A DNA stretch of 64,000 bases from SAR202 cluster bacterium Io17-Chloro-G6 (GCA_002816585.1 MUCT01000002.1:21992-85991); one strand, 5' to 3'; numbered from the stretch's first letter, positions 9,220 to 17,825 are shown. The notes: generated by a model not told the origin, from the sequence alone. A program made the numbers and translations.

Positions 9220-9702
9220 TTGACTGGCTCTTTCGTTCTGGACTACATCCTCCTGACCTTCTTGCTTTCCTGTGGGGTGTTCCAGACGGCCGCCGCCTGC
9301 GGTGGATTCCGCGGCCTGCAATTCTTCACGGGCCGCGTATTCTCAATAATCTTCGGCCTGACGGTATTCACTCTAGCTTTTGCCTGGTTCTTTCTCTCTG
9401 AGTCACGAAACGTCCCCGACACCGGGCTAGGTCTAAACGGGAATGAACAGTTTGGCTACTTCTTCGCCGGGGCCGGGATGGGCCTGGCATTCACACTGGC
9501 CGTTTCTTCGCTGCTCCACCGTAACCTGGGAAAGAGTCTGGGAAGGCTACCCCGAGGGTTGGATGCCCTCAAATTGGCCGGCTACCACCGTTGTTTGACC
9601 CAAGCGGTGCGCGAGTTCCGGGCCCAGACGAAAGACTGGTCACCAGCCGGCATCATCGCTTGGGCGACTTTTTTCTGGTCCAGGCGCTCGGATGACCGCT
9701 AA
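9220..9702 (+). CDS. Uncharacterised small membrane protein
   Basis: I do not recognise this 160-residue protein. About three hydrophobic segments are visible (roughly residues 6-27, 37-58 and 78-98), followed by a basic, soluble C-terminal tail ending in SRRSDDR. The start is a TTG nine bases after the plsY stop, and the next gene (PAP2-like) begins 17 bases downstream, so it is likely co-transcribed with plsY. No catalytic motif is visible. A role in envelope lipid metabolism is only a guess from context. Confidence 0.7.
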   Translation: MTGSFVLDYILLTFLLSCGVFQTAAACGGFRGLQFFTGRVFSIIFGLTVFTLAFAWFFLSESRNVPDTGLGLNGNEQFGYFFAGAGMGLAFTLAVSSLLHRNLGKSLGRLPRGLDALKLAGYHRCLTQAVREFRAQTKDWSPAGIIAWATFFWSRRSDDR

Positions 9703-9719
9703 GTGGTCCGCTTTACGGC

Positions 9720-10310
9720 ATGAATAAGCTGACTGAAATTGAGAGTGACATTGTCGCCTGGCTCAACGGTTTGCTGGGACTGACTGAGGCCGTGGATGAC
9801 GCGGTCTACCTGCTGGTCAGCGACTACTTCATTCCGCTGTGCATCTGTTTCTGGATGTTGGGGCTGTGGTTCCAAGGCAGGTACGCCTTAAAACGGGACC
9901 AGAACCAACGCGCCGTGCTTGGTGCGGCCATCGGACTGGGATTCGCCAACCTGGCCGTGCTGATCATCAATCAGTTCGTGTTTCGGGACCGGCCCATCGC
10001 CGGCCTGGAACTCACCAACCTGCTCTACGCCGCCACCGACTCGTCATTTCCGTCCAATCCCGCGGCCGTCGCTTTTGCCGCCGCCATGGCTATTTGGCTG
10101 AACAACCGCTGGGCCGCCCTACCGGTCATCCTGCTGGCCGGTGTATGGTGCCTGATGCGTGTGGTTAACGGCCTCTTTTATCCCACCGACATCCTGGCCG
10201 GAGCGGCCATTGGCGCATCCGTTAGCTGGTTCATCGTCATGGGTCTGCGCCGGATCGAGCCGGTAACCGCCTGGGTCTTGGAGGGCGCCCGGTTCCTTCG
10301 CCTCGCCTAG
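9720..10310 (+). CDS. Degenerate PAP2/BcrC-like membrane protein
   Basis: This 196-residue polytopic protein has the fold and spacing of PAP2 lipid phosphatases such as undecaprenyl-diphosphatase BcrC, but key residues are changed. Motif 1 (KX6RP) reads NQFVFRDRP, with Asn84 where Lys is expected. Motif 2 (normally PSGH or PSDH) reads SFPSNPAA, with Pro114 for the catalytic His. Motif 3 (SRX5HX3D) reads MRVVNGLFYPTD, with Arg147 and Asp157 kept but Phe153 for His. Arg91-Pro92 and Ser112 are also kept. It is therefore probably not a phosphatase of the usual mechanism, and might be a structural or lipid-binding relative. It is the third gene of the plsY group. Confidence 0.75.
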   Translation: MNKLTEIESDIVAWLNGLLGLTEAVDDAVYLLVSDYFIPLCICFWMLGLWFQGRYALKRDQNQRAVLGAAIGLGFANLAVLIINQFVFRDRPIAGLELTNLLYAATDSSFPSNPAAVAFAAAMAIWLNNRWAALPVILLAGVWCLMRVVNGLFYPTDILAGAAIGASVSWFIVMGLRRIEPVTAWVLEGARFLRLA

Positions 10311-10434
10311 AAGCGCCGGGAATGGCCTGGGCGATAGTTGCACGGACTCTGCCGAAATTTATTAATACTGCTGCTGAACATAACGTAAGTCCAAGCCACG
10401 ATTGATGGCCATCACGGACTCGGATGGAGGCACG

Positions 10435-11574
10435 ATGGGTTGGTCCCTGCATCATCCTCATGGACTCATTTATTACGCGCCCCAGTATTGCCACCGAGGC
10501 TACACCCTGTTCGCCAATCTGCGTGGCAATGATGCTAACCTCATCGACATGGAAGGCCGCATCTGCCATCGCTGGGCCTGGCCCAGCGGCATCAACTACG
10601 CCAATCTTCTGCCCAACGGCAATCTGCTACTCCACACCCTGGCCCCGGCCGATCCAGGGCCCATGACCGGCATCGGCGGACATGCGGGGGGACTAGTGGA
10701 ACTGGACTGGAACGGCAACGTGGTCTGGGAGCTCCAGGACGCCTCGATGCACCACGACTTTCAACGGCTGCCCAGCGGGAACACCCTGGCCTTGATGTGG
10801 GAGGAACTGTCACCGGACATCACACGCCAGGTCAAGGGAGGGTATACCACCCCCGAGGATCTGGCGCAGATGCTAGGCGATGTTGTGCGCGAGTTTTCGC
10901 CTTCGGGAGAAGTGGTCCACGAATGGCGGTCCTGGGAGCATCTGGACTTCGATGAGGACGTGATCTGCCCCTTGGAAGGCCGCCGGGAATGGACCCACGG
11001 CAATAGTATCAACATGACTTCCGACGGCAACTACCTAGTGAGCTACAGGCAGACCAGCACCGTGGGAATCGTTGACCGCGAGAGCGGAAAGTTCATCTGG
11101 AAATGGGGACCGGGGGAGGTTTCTCACCAGCATAATGCGAGTTGCCTGGACAACGGCCGGATCTTGTTGTTTGACAACGGGTCCCACCGGCGAGCTCCCA
11201 GCACCAACTATTCGCGCATCGTGGAGATTGATCCAACCGACAACGAAATAGCCTGGGAGTACCGTGGCGAGCCACCCATCTCTTTCTATAGTTACCAGAT
11301 CAGCGGCGCCGAAAGACTACTCAACGGAAACACCCTGATCTGCGAAGGGGCCACGGGACGGTTCATCGAGGTAACTCAGGGCCATCAGATCGTCTGGGAG
11401 TATATCAATCCGCTGTTTGCCGATAGCGGCAGGATCGCGGGAGGGACTCCATCGAGCCAGGGGAATTCGGTCTTTCGGGCCCACCGGTTCGCCGCTGACG
11501 ATCCAGCTTTGCAGGGCCGAGACTTAGACCCGGCACGCTACGCCAACCTGAACCGGACTTTGGGCGTAAGTTAA
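10435..11574 (+). CDS. Arylsulfotransferase-family (ASST-like) beta-propeller protein
   Basis: About 380 residues with repeated beta-propeller blades of the type NGNLLLHTL, DWNGNVVWELQD, SPSGEVVHEW, LLNGNTLICEG and HQIVWEY, which match the arylsulfotransferase / PQQ-like family. Conserved His-rich segments are seen (HHDFQRLPSGNTL, THGNSINMTSDGNYLVS, SHQHNASCLDNGRILLFDNG as landmarks). No signal peptide is visible, so it appears cytoplasmic, unlike periplasmic AssT. I place the start at the ATG at 10435, preceded by GGAGG; upstream in-frame TTG and ATG codons at 10402 and 10405 lack a ribosome site. Substrate is unknown, and sulfotransfer is not established for this subgroup. Confidence 0.8.
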   Translation: MGWSLHHPHGLIYYAPQYCHRGYTLFANLRGNDANLIDMEGRICHRWAWPSGINYANLLPNGNLLLHTLAPADPGPMTGIGGHAGGLVELDWNGNVVWELQDASMHHDFQRLPSGNTLALMWEELSPDITRQVKGGYTTPEDLAQMLGDVVREFSPSGEVVHEWRSWEHLDFDEDVICPLEGRREWTHGNSINMTSDGNYLVSYRQTSTVGIVDRESGKFIWKWGPGEVSHQHNASCLDNGRILLFDNGSHRRAPSTNYSRIVEIDPTDNEIAWEYRGEPPISFYSYQISGAERLLNGNTLICEGATGRFIEVTQGHQIVWEYINPLFADSGRIAGGTPSSQGNSVFRAHRFAADDPALQGRDLDPARYANLNRTLGVS

Positions 11575-11927
11575 AAACGGGAGAGGCCCGGCCTACCGGC
11601 CCCATGCCCCAGGCAAGCTCACCGGCAGGGTCCTCCAGGTACTTAACCGTCGTCCGGTGGAGACCTTATCGGTGGTCTGAACCAATGCCCGGATCTCCGG
11701 CCGGCTGCCCCATTTTGGGGACGGGCTTTCGAAAAGGGTCTTGTCGTTGGTCTGCGGAGATAACATTACGTCAGTTAACCCCCTGATTACGGCCCCAACT
11801 AGTGTTTCACCACCCGGGAACCCGTGACCGGCCTTCCTATTCTATCACCATGATATACTCGCAAAAATTACGGGTAAATTACGGGGTGTCAGCTACATCC
11901 GCGGACGCCTGCCGAGACAGGAGATTT
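11575..11927 (+). other. Intergenic region with a probable promoter for the cupin gene
   Basis: No convincing gene. A GC-rich partial hairpin (GGCCCGGCCTACCGGCCCC, 11587 onward) lies just past the ASST-like gene without a clear T-tract. Near the right end a TATACT -10 box is at 11854-11859 with no good -35. It is followed by two direct copies of AAATTACGGG, a possible operator. Confidence 0.4.
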
Positions 11928-12257
11928 ATGGATGCCTTCGACATGTCTCAAATCGCGGAGGCCCATAGTAAAAACGGGGAACTTTATCACGAGTTTCTCC
12001 GGGCCAACCGCTTGAGCGTGGGGCTATACGTATTGGGGGCCGGTGCCACCGACCCACAGGCCCCTCACACCGAGGACGAGATCTACTACATCGTTTCAGG
12101 GTCGGCGATGATTCAGGTGGCCGGGGAGGACCGTCCAGTGAGCACCGGGTCCGTCATCTACGTGGACGAACATGTGGACCACCGGTTCCACTCCATCACC
12201 GAACAACTCAAAGTAGTCGTGGTATTTGCGCCGCCTCGCCGGTCGCAGGCCGGTTAG
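11928..12257 (+). CDS. Small cupin-domain protein
   Basis: A 109-residue single-domain cupin. The metal-binding motif is seen as PQAPHTEDEIYYIVSG (His and Glu of cupin motif 1), followed by VSTGSVIYVDEHVDHRFHS (motif 2 His). The open frame extends to 11802, but AGGAG immediately upstream marks the ATG at 11928 as the start. Cupins of this size can be isomerases, dioxygenases or sugar-binding regulators; nothing here fixes the substrate. Confidence 0.85.
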   Translation: MDAFDMSQIAEAHSKNGELYHEFLRANRLSVGLYVLGAGATDPQAPHTEDEIYYIVSGSAMIQVAGEDRPVSTGSVIYVDEHVDHRFHSITEQLKVVVVFAPPRRSQAG

Positions 12258-12294
12258 AATTAATTTTGAAGCTATTTGAATTGGGTAGACTTAC

Positions 12295-12762
12295 ATGACA
12301 ATCCAGAAGACCGAATATCCAACGAGATTTGTGCGACCCGGCTTGAGCGTCGAGCGCCATTTACGCTCCGAAGTTCTCCGAGTTGTTGAAGATGCCGAAT
12401 TTGAATTGAAAAATTTAGGGATTGCATCGTTGACCGATGATGCGATGGAATTTATTAAAAGTGTACTGAACGAAGCGGTTCTCACGAGACTTCCAGAGGC
12501 AAAAAAGGTTGGTCTGCCAATCTCCACGACTGAACAGATGCTTGAATACTTCCACCAGATCGTCGTTAAACTATCGATGAAGGCTCTAGAATTTAGTGAA
12601 GATCGATCCGCTGATTCACTTCCATTAATTGGCCCGATTCATTTAATTCAGGGTATCCACGACGCTTGGTGTAACATTTTCCCGTTTTGTCGGCCTACCC
12701 CTCAAGATCCACCGGAACCACCTACTCCTCCAAGTCCCCAATATTCCAATAGAGCTAGCTAG
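12295..12762 (+). CDS. Uncharacterised protein, first gene of an AT-richer two-gene islet
   Basis: I do not recognise this 155-residue protein. It is probably helical and soluble through about residue 120 (ELKNLGIASLTDDAMEFIKS, then LEYFHQIVVKLSMKALEF) and ends in a proline-rich tail (PTPQDPPEPPTPPSP). The DNA is noticeably more A+T-rich, with more AT-ending codons, than the genes on both sides, which suggests transfer. The next gene starts one base after its stop codon (TAG C ATG), so the two form an operon. Confidence 0.7.
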   Translation: MTIQKTEYPTRFVRPGLSVERHLRSEVLRVVEDAEFELKNLGIASLTDDAMEFIKSVLNEAVLTRLPEAKKVGLPISTTEQMLEYFHQIVVKLSMKALEFSEDRSADSLPLIGPIHLIQGIHDAWCNIFPFCRPTPQDPPEPPTPPSPQYSNRAS

Positions 12763-12763
12763 C

Positions 12764-13144
12764 ATGGCCGACAATTCCAAGACAGAGCTCGATAAGAGTG
12801 CAAATTTGGTTGCATTCGAATTCACCAGGTCTTGGTCGGTTTTGATGATTACGCTATCCACCGGATCAATCCTCTTTACCGCTGTCTTTCAAGATAAATT
12901 CGGTGCAACCGGTGAGGGTATTAGCTCTCCCGAGATTCTTCTTTCCTCTTGGATATTATTCGGTATGTCTATTATCTTTGGGATAGGTTCTATCGGTAGC
13001 CTTGTCTCGCAATTGATCGTCAGTCAAGGTGAGTACCTTGACTTGTACCGGAACCCCATTAGGATTTTCTTTGCATTCCAGCTATCGTTCTTTTTATCGG
13101 GGGTCGGGCTAGTTTTGGTGTTCGTTTCACAGAACTTATTTTGA
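12764..13144 (+). CDS. Uncharacterised three-helix membrane protein, second gene of the islet
   Basis: A 126-residue protein with a short charged N-terminus and three predicted membrane helices (about residues 24-44, 58-84 and 103-124). It is tightly coupled to the preceding soluble protein and shares its A+T-rich composition. No family is recognised. A soluble partner with a small multi-helix membrane protein resembles toxin or effector pairs in form only; no motif supports a defence role. Confidence 0.7.
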   Translation: MADNSKTELDKSANLVAFEFTRSWSVLMITLSTGSILFTAVFQDKFGATGEGISSPEILLSSWILFGMSIIFGIGSIGSLVSQLIVSQGEYLDLYRNPIRIFFAFQLSFFLSGVGLVLVFVSQNLF

Positions 13145-13201
13145 CGGCAGATCGTTTTGCCTCAAAATTTTTGAAAGAATATTGACAGCGGAGCGATTCG
13201 A

Positions 13202-14323
13202 GTGGCCAGCGTAGAAATAATGGGCATGATTGGCGTCAACCGTGAGCGTGACTCCTCCCGAGGCGTGACGGTCAGCCTCTTCGGTGGCGGCATCAACCCA
13301 GCCGACGAGATTCCCTCCGGGATCGACCCAGAATACATCGCCGAGTTCTCCCTGGCCCACGAAGCCAGCGGCTTCGACAAGGTGTTGATCGGGTACTCTT
13401 CAGCCACCGCCGAGGGTTTCGGCGTTGCAGGATACGCAGCATCCCGCACCAAGACCCTGGGGTTTCTCATCGCCCACCGGCCGGGGTTCGTGGCGCCCAC
13501 ACTCGCCGCCCGCCAAGCTGCCACCCTAGATCAACTTACCGGGGGCCGTATCGCACTCCACATCATCAGCGGAGGCAGCGACATCGAACAACGCCGAGAT
13601 GGCGACTGGGTGGACCACGACGCCCGCTACCGGCGCACCGACGAGTTCATGGAGGTGGTGAAGCGAGTCTGGACCGAGACCGCGCCATTCGATTACGACG
13701 GAGAGTTCTACCGGTTTGAGCAAAATTCAAGCGAGGTCCGCACCTTGCAGAAGCCCCACGTTCCCATCTACTTCGGCGGCGCATCGGACGTGGCCAAGGA
13801 AGTCGGGGCAAAACGGGCCGACGTCTATGCCCTCTGGGGAGAACCCCTGGGGTCAATAAAAGAGCAGGTCGCCGATATCCGAGAGCGCGCGGCCAAGTAC
13901 AACCGCACCATTCGCTTTAGCGTTTCCGTAAGACCGATCTTGGGAGACACAGAAGGCGAAGCATGGGAGCGGGCCCGGGGCATACTGGAACGGGTAAAGG
14001 CCTCGGTGGGAGAAACCGTCGGCCCAGGGAAACCGGCCAGGCTGCAGTCGGAGGGTTCCCGGCGCCTTTTGGAGTTCGCCGCCAAGGGGGAGGTCCATGA
14101 CCAACGCCTGTGGATGCCGATAGCCGCCACCACCGGAGCCGCTGGCAGCACTACCGCCCTGGTGGGCACCGCGGAACAGGTAGCCGAGTCCCTGCTGGCC
14201 TATCACGAGGCAGGCGCTGACGCTTTTATCATCCGGGGCTTCGACCCACTACACGACACCATCGAGTGGGGCAAGGAGCTGATCCCCTTGGTCCGTGATG
14301 GCGTTGCGGCGCGGTCTAGCTAA
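13202..14323 (+). CDS. LLM-class flavin-dependent monooxygenase (SsuD / alkanesulfonate monooxygenase-like)
   Basis: The 373-residue TIM-barrel enzyme of the luciferase-like superfamily should use FMNH2 and O2. Landmarks close to alkanesulfonate monooxygenase are present: FLIAHRPGFVAPTLAARQAATLDQLTGGR (core RPGFVAPTLAARQAATLD), HIISGGSDIEQRRDGDW, DEFMEVVKRVW and PIYFGGASDVAKEVGAKRADVYALWGEP (core YFGGAS). The start is GTG with a GCGGAG element nine bases upstream; an internal ATG at residue 7 is possible. The substrate (a sulfonate or another organic) cannot be read from the sequence. No sulfonate ABC transporter or flavin reductase is nearby. It overlaps the convergent nucleoside hydrolase by eight bases. 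Confidence 0.88.
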   Translation: MASVEIMGMIGVNRERDSSRGVTVSLFGGGINPADEIPSGIDPEYIAEFSLAHEASGFDKVLIGYSSATAEGFGVAGYAASRTKTLGFLIAHRPGFVAPTLAARQAATLDQLTGGRIALHIISGGSDIEQRRDGDWVDHDARYRRTDEFMEVVKRVWTETAPFDYDGEFYRFEQNSSEVRTLQKPHVPIYFGGASDVAKEVGAKRADVYALWGEPLGSIKEQVADIRERAAKYNRTIRFSVSVRPILGDTEGEAWERARGILERVKASVGETVGPGKPARLQSEGSRRLLEFAAKGEVHDQRLWMPIAATTGAAGSTTALVGTAEQVAESLLAYHEAGADAFIIRGFDPLHDTIEWGKELIPLVRDGVAARSS

Positions 14324-15239
14324 CTGGCAATCCCTCGATCTCCAGCAAATTCTCAATTAACCCAAAGAAACCCTTTACGTTCACCGTTTGGGGCAGGGTG
14401 ATTTCGCCTGGGCTGCCCGTCTCGGAGGTTTCTCCCCAGGACTCGTTTTCGTCCAGCCCCACGTCTAGGTCTACCTTGATCACGGTAGCTATGACCGGGT
14501 CCAAGGCGATCGCCAAGGCCAAGGGGTCGTAGAACTCGAACCTCTGCCTGCTGGGCTCCCGATGAAACCAGCCCTGCAGCAGGTCCAAGACCAGCCGGCC
14601 GAGGGGGTGGTCCGACCGGAGCCCCAGCGTCTGTTCGCGGCTGATTCCCACCTGCCTGCAGGCCGCTAGATCGACGACGGTAACGGGAAGCCGGCTCGAC
14701 AAGATAATCTCGGCGGCAACCGGGTCGCTGTAGAAATTGAACTCCGCCCTGGGTGTGACGTTGCCGGGAGTGTCCACGGCGCCACCCATGACCACGATGT
14801 TTTTGGCCTGTTCCAAAGCAAACGGCCTCTCCCAGAGCAGGCGGGCCACGTTGGTCAGGGGACCTAGGGCAACCAGCACGGCCTCACCTGGCTCGCGGGT
14901 TAGTTGATCATACAAAAACTGAACAGCCCCTTGTGCGACTGGCTCCGTGGTGGGCTCGGGAAGGCGGCTGGACAGTCCCCCTGGGCCGTGGAACTGGGGG
15001 GCATAGGCGTACTTGCCCCGCAGGGGCCGGGCGGCCCCTTTAGCCACCGGGATGTCACGCCGCCCCGCCGCTTGGAGCAGCGCCAGGGCATTGCGGGTGG
15101 ACCGGGCCAGGGGGACGTTCCCACCCACGGTGGTTAAGCCCACGGTCTCGACATCCGGCGATGCCAGAGCCATCAGGATGGCAACGGCATCGTCCACGCC
15201 GGGGTCGGTGTCTATGAGTAATCTAGTTGGCTGGACCAT
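14316..15239 (-). CDS. Inosine-uridine-type nucleoside hydrolase
   Basis: A 307-residue N-ribohydrolase that splits ribonucleosides into base and ribose. The diagnostic Asp/Ca2+ motif LLIDTDPGVDDAVA is at the N-terminus, with VALGPLTNVARLL and VVMGGAVDTPGNVTPRAEFNFYSDP (core MGGAVDTPGN, AEFNFYSDP) and FYDPLALAIALDP later, all conserved. An in-frame GTG at 15254 exists, but the ATG at 15239 is preceded by GAGAGAT and begins just before the motif. It is the last gene of the leftward hopanoid block. It might recycle the ribose or nucleosides produced there, but this is inference. Confidence 0.88.
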   Translation of the reverse strand: MVQPTRLLIDTDPGVDDAVAILMALASPDVETVGLTTVGGNVPLARSTRNALALLQAAGRRDIPVAKGAARPLRGKYAYAPQFHGPGGLSSRLPEPTTEPVAQGAVQFLYDQLTREPGEAVLVALGPLTNVARLLWERPFALEQAKNIVVMGGAVDTPGNVTPRAEFNFYSDPVAAEIILSSRLPVTVVDLAACRQVGISREQTLGLRSDHPLGRLVLDLLQGWFHREPSRQRFEFYDPLALAIALDPVIATVIKVDLDVGLDENESWGETSETGSPGEITLPQTVNVKGFFGLIENLLEIEGLPVS

Positions 15240-15284
15240 CGATCTCTCGGCCACACAAAAGCGGCCCCATAAAGAATGGCCCAG

Positions 15285-16265
15285 CTAGAATGGGGCGGGG
15301 TCCTTGTAGAGATACGCCGAGTTGGCGAATGCCGTGAGAGCGTCCAATGCCGTGTGCCAGAAACGGTATCCGGTCGTCCTGTGGAGTTTTCCGGTGCTCA
15401 TCAAGATTGGCCAGCGCACCAGGTCCAGACCGGCGGAAGTGGCGTCCCGCTGCAGATGGAGTTCCCAAGACAACTGGGCCAAGGGATAAGCCAATAAGGC
15501 CGGGAGGCTAATCAGCTTGCTCTTGATTATTTTGGCCATCTCCCGGTAATAGACCACCCCGTCACCGGCAACGTTGAACGTTCCAGGAATCTCCCTTTGA
15601 ATGACGATGGAGATGACCCTGGCGAGGTCGTCATCATACACGAACTGCATGGCCGGATTGGCATCCAGCACGCCCAGGAGCCAGGGACGGAAGAAGGCCT
15701 GGGTCACGAAGTTGTCGGCGCCGTTACCCAAGACGATGCACGATCTGAGGATGGTGACTTTGATGTCCTGCTGGGCCTGGGAAAATTCCTCCAATGCCAG
15801 CTCACTCAGGTGCTTGTCGTAGCCGTAGGGAAAATCAAGGGACGGCCGCACCGGCGCGTCGTCAAGAATGGGGACCGGGTTGTCGCTGTGGGCGCCGTAG
15901 ACGGTGTGGGAGCTCAGGTATATAAGGTGCCCGATCCGCGCCCTAACGCAGGAAGCCATCACGGACCGTAGGGTCTCCAAGTTCTCCTCGCGTATGGCGG
16001 CCACCTCCCGCCGGTTGACGCCACGGCGTGCGTTGAAGGCCAGATGAACCAACGTGGTGGCGCCTTGGTCGTTCAACTCCTCGTCGATGGGCCCCGAGAC
16101 GTCCTTGCGGTAGACGGCAATATTGTGGATCGGCACCGGCAATGGATTGACATCGAAAGCCACCACTTTCCGAATGCCAGGCTCCTGCTCCAGCCGCTCC
16201 AGAAGTTTGGTTCCGATGTAGCCGGATGCTCCGGTGACCGCGACTACCTTTCCCTGTTGGACCAT
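15285..16265 (-). CDS. NAD(P)-dependent SDR-family epimerase/dehydratase
   Basis: About 326 residues with an extended-SDR Rossmann fold: VAVTGASGYIGTKLL nucleotide-binding loop, VHLAFNARRG, ISHLIYLSS-type strand (GHLIYLSSHTVYG), and a YGYDKHLSE catalytic Tyr-x3-Lys. Substrate is unknown; related proteins act on nucleotide sugars or sterol-like lipids. The upstream GTG at 16292 is an alternative start, but the ATG at 16265 has AGGATAGG before it. It follows the hpnD-like gene in the hopanoid block, so a lipid-modifying role is plausible. Confidence 0.82.
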   Translation of the reverse strand: MVQQGKVVAVTGASGYIGTKLLERLEQEPGIRKVVAFDVNPLPVPIHNIAVYRKDVSGPIDEELNDQGATTLVHLAFNARRGVNRREVAAIREENLETLRSVMASCVRARIGHLIYLSSHTVYGAHSDNPVPILDDAPVRPSLDFPYGYDKHLSELALEEFSQAQQDIKVTILRSCIVLGNGADNFVTQAFFRPWLLGVLDANPAMQFVYDDDLARVISIVIQREIPGTFNVAGDGVVYYREMAKIIKSKLISLPALLAYPLAQLSWELHLQRDATSAGLDLVRWPILMSTGKLHRTTGYRFWHTALDALTAFANSAYLYKDPAPF

Positions 16266-16335
16266 CCTATCCTGCTGTGCCACCGGATACACAGTGGTGT
16301 TTTGTTCTCATAGGCCGCCAGTACTTTGGTAGAGG

Positions 16336-17220
16336 TTACCGGAGAGGAGATGACCGGGGCAACATGCTGCCCAGCCAGGTCTGGGCCGTTATCCTGATCT
16401 TTTCGGCCTTGCTCAGCGACACCCTGGAGTCTAAGACGTCATAATCCGACGCCTCGATTCGGTCCAGCACCTTGGAGTACAGCGCTCCCAAGACGGCAGG
16501 ACAGGCCCTAGACCTCCGGGTGAGATAGGGCAACAACTTGAATCCGCGGTCAAAGTACTCACGGGCACGCTGCGACTGGAACCCCATCAGGTCGATAAAG
16601 GCCTGGTTGCGGACACCATTTCTGAGGTCTTCCTCAGAATATCCGAACCGGGCCATCTCGTCCTGGGGCAGATAGATGCGGCCCATGTCCAGGTCTTCCC
16701 GCACATCCCTGATGATGTTGGTCAGTTGCATGGCCAGGCCCAGGTCCACGGCGTATTCTTTTGCGTCGTCATTCTCGTAACCAAAGATCTGCAGGCAAAT
16801 CAGCCCCACCACCGAGGCGACCCGGTAGCAATATTCCCGCAATTCCTGGAAGTTCGCGAATCGGTCCTTAACCAGGTCGCTCTCGACGCCCATGATGATC
16901 TCCCGGAAGTAGTCTTGGGGGATCTCGTACCGCTGAGCAACGTCGGCCAACGCCAGGTACACCGGGCTGGAGGCATTCCCTGAATAGGTATCATTTAGAT
17001 TAGATTGAAGGTCGGCCAGCGCTGTCATCTTGGCGTCGGTTGAGGTTTCCTCATCCACCGAATCGTCGCAATGGCGGCAGAAAGCGTATGCGGCGTAGAT
17101 GGCCCGGCGCTTGGCGGCTGGGAGGGTCAAAAAGGCGTAGTAAAAGTTCTTGGCTTCCCGGCGGGTGATGATCCGGCAAGCCTCGTAAGCTAATTCTAGG
17201 TCGATGGTGGGAGACTGCAT
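16336..17220 (-). CDS. hpnD: Squalene/phytoene synthase family (HpnD-like presqualene diphosphate synthase)
   Basis: The 294-residue prenyl-diphosphate condensing enzyme has both Asp-rich Mg2+ motifs: RHCDDSVDE (first DxxxD-type site, residues 52-56) and NIIRDVREDLDMGRIYLPQ (second site). The N-terminal KNFYYAFLTLPAAKRRAIYA segment is typical. In hopanoid loci this gene joins two farnesyl diphosphates to presqualene diphosphate (HpnD), working with HpnC and HpnE to give squalene. Only one family member is present here and there is no HpnE, so the exact product (phytoene, presqualene-PP or squalene) is inferred from the neighbouring shc and hpn genes. Confidence 0.85.
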   Translation of the reverse strand: MQSPTIDLELAYEACRIITRREAKNFYYAFLTLPAAKRRAIYAAYAFCRHCDDSVDEETSTDAKMTALADLQSNLNDTYSGNASSPVYLALADVAQRYEIPQDYFREIIMGVESDLVKDRFANFQELREYCYRVASVVGLICLQIFGYENDDAKEYAVDLGLAMQLTNIIRDVREDLDMGRIYLPQDEMARFGYSEEDLRNGVRNQAFIDLMGFQSQRAREYFDRGFKLLPYLTRRSRACPAVLGALYSKVLDRIEASDYDVLDSRVSLSKAEKIRITAQTWLGSMLPRSSPLR

Positions 17221-17381
17221 GGAATTTACCGGGGATAACGATTTGAGGAAAGGGCGACTGGGGGTTTGCTGCTCCCAGCGATTATAGTACAGGATCCGGC
17301 CGCTAAAACTTTGAGGGGACGGATCCGCCGGGGCCCAGATCAGGGGAAGCCTCGAATCCGGGCCAAACGGGATTGTTGCTG

Positions 17382-17825
17382 CTATTCCCCGACTACTTGG
17401 ACCATAACTTCCCGACGGCGGGGATGATCCAGCTCAATAAAAAAGACACTCTGGTAAGTCCCAAACTGCATTTGGCCGCCGATCACCGGCACCGTCTCGC
17501 TAGTGCCCAGGAGGAGGTGCTGCAGGTGTGCGTGGCCGTTGGGTGACTCGTCATCGTTCATATTGACGGTGCGAATCTCAAAGTTGTTGTGTTGGTAGCC
17601 GTTCTCCCGTGGAGACATTTTTTCCAGAAATTCGGCCATGTCTTCCAGCAGCAACGGTTCGTTTTCATTGATCTTAATCGCCGCGGTAGTGTGCTTGGAA
17701 TACACGACGGCAAACCCGTTGGCAATCTGGGAATTGGCGACACATTCGGCCACCCATTCGGTGATGTCGATGAACTCCGGCGCACACTTTGTCTCGAACT
17801 TCTTGCAAAATGACTTGGTGATCAT
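17382..17825 (-). CDS. yjbQ: YjbQ family (UPF0047) protein
   Basis: A 147-residue single-domain protein with the family's hallmarks: VYSKHTTAAIKINENE, DDESPNGHAHLQHLLLG, and GQMQFGTYQSVFFIELDHPR. The conserved His residues line the trimer pocket. YjbQ proteins have been linked to side-activity thiamine phosphate synthesis, but their true role is unsettled. The ATG has a GGGGGA ribosome site eight bases upstream. It lies between shc and the hpnD-like gene in the same orientation with 95-160 base gaps, an unusual place for this gene. Confidence 0.9.
   Translation of the reverse strand: MITKSFCKKFETKCAPEFIDITEWVAECVANSQIANGFAVVYSKHTTAAIKINENEPLLLEDMAEFLEKMSPRENGYQHNNFEIRTVNMNDDESPNGHAHLQHLLLGTSETVPVIGGQMQFGTYQSVFFIELDHPRRREVMVQVVGE

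Noticed and set aside
11604..11786. 60-codon open frame between the ASST-like and cupin genes
   Set aside because: No ribosome site, low-complexity Arg/Ser/Pro product, ends before the cupin promoter.
12295..13144. Two-gene islet considered as a toxin-antitoxin or defence system
   Set aside because: No toxin, nuclease, NTPase or DNA-binding motif is visible, so a defence call is not supported.
16336..17220. hpnD-like gene considered as carotenoid phytoene synthase
   Set aside because: No carotenoid desaturase or cyclase gene is near, while shc and hpn genes are on both sides; left as HpnD-like.
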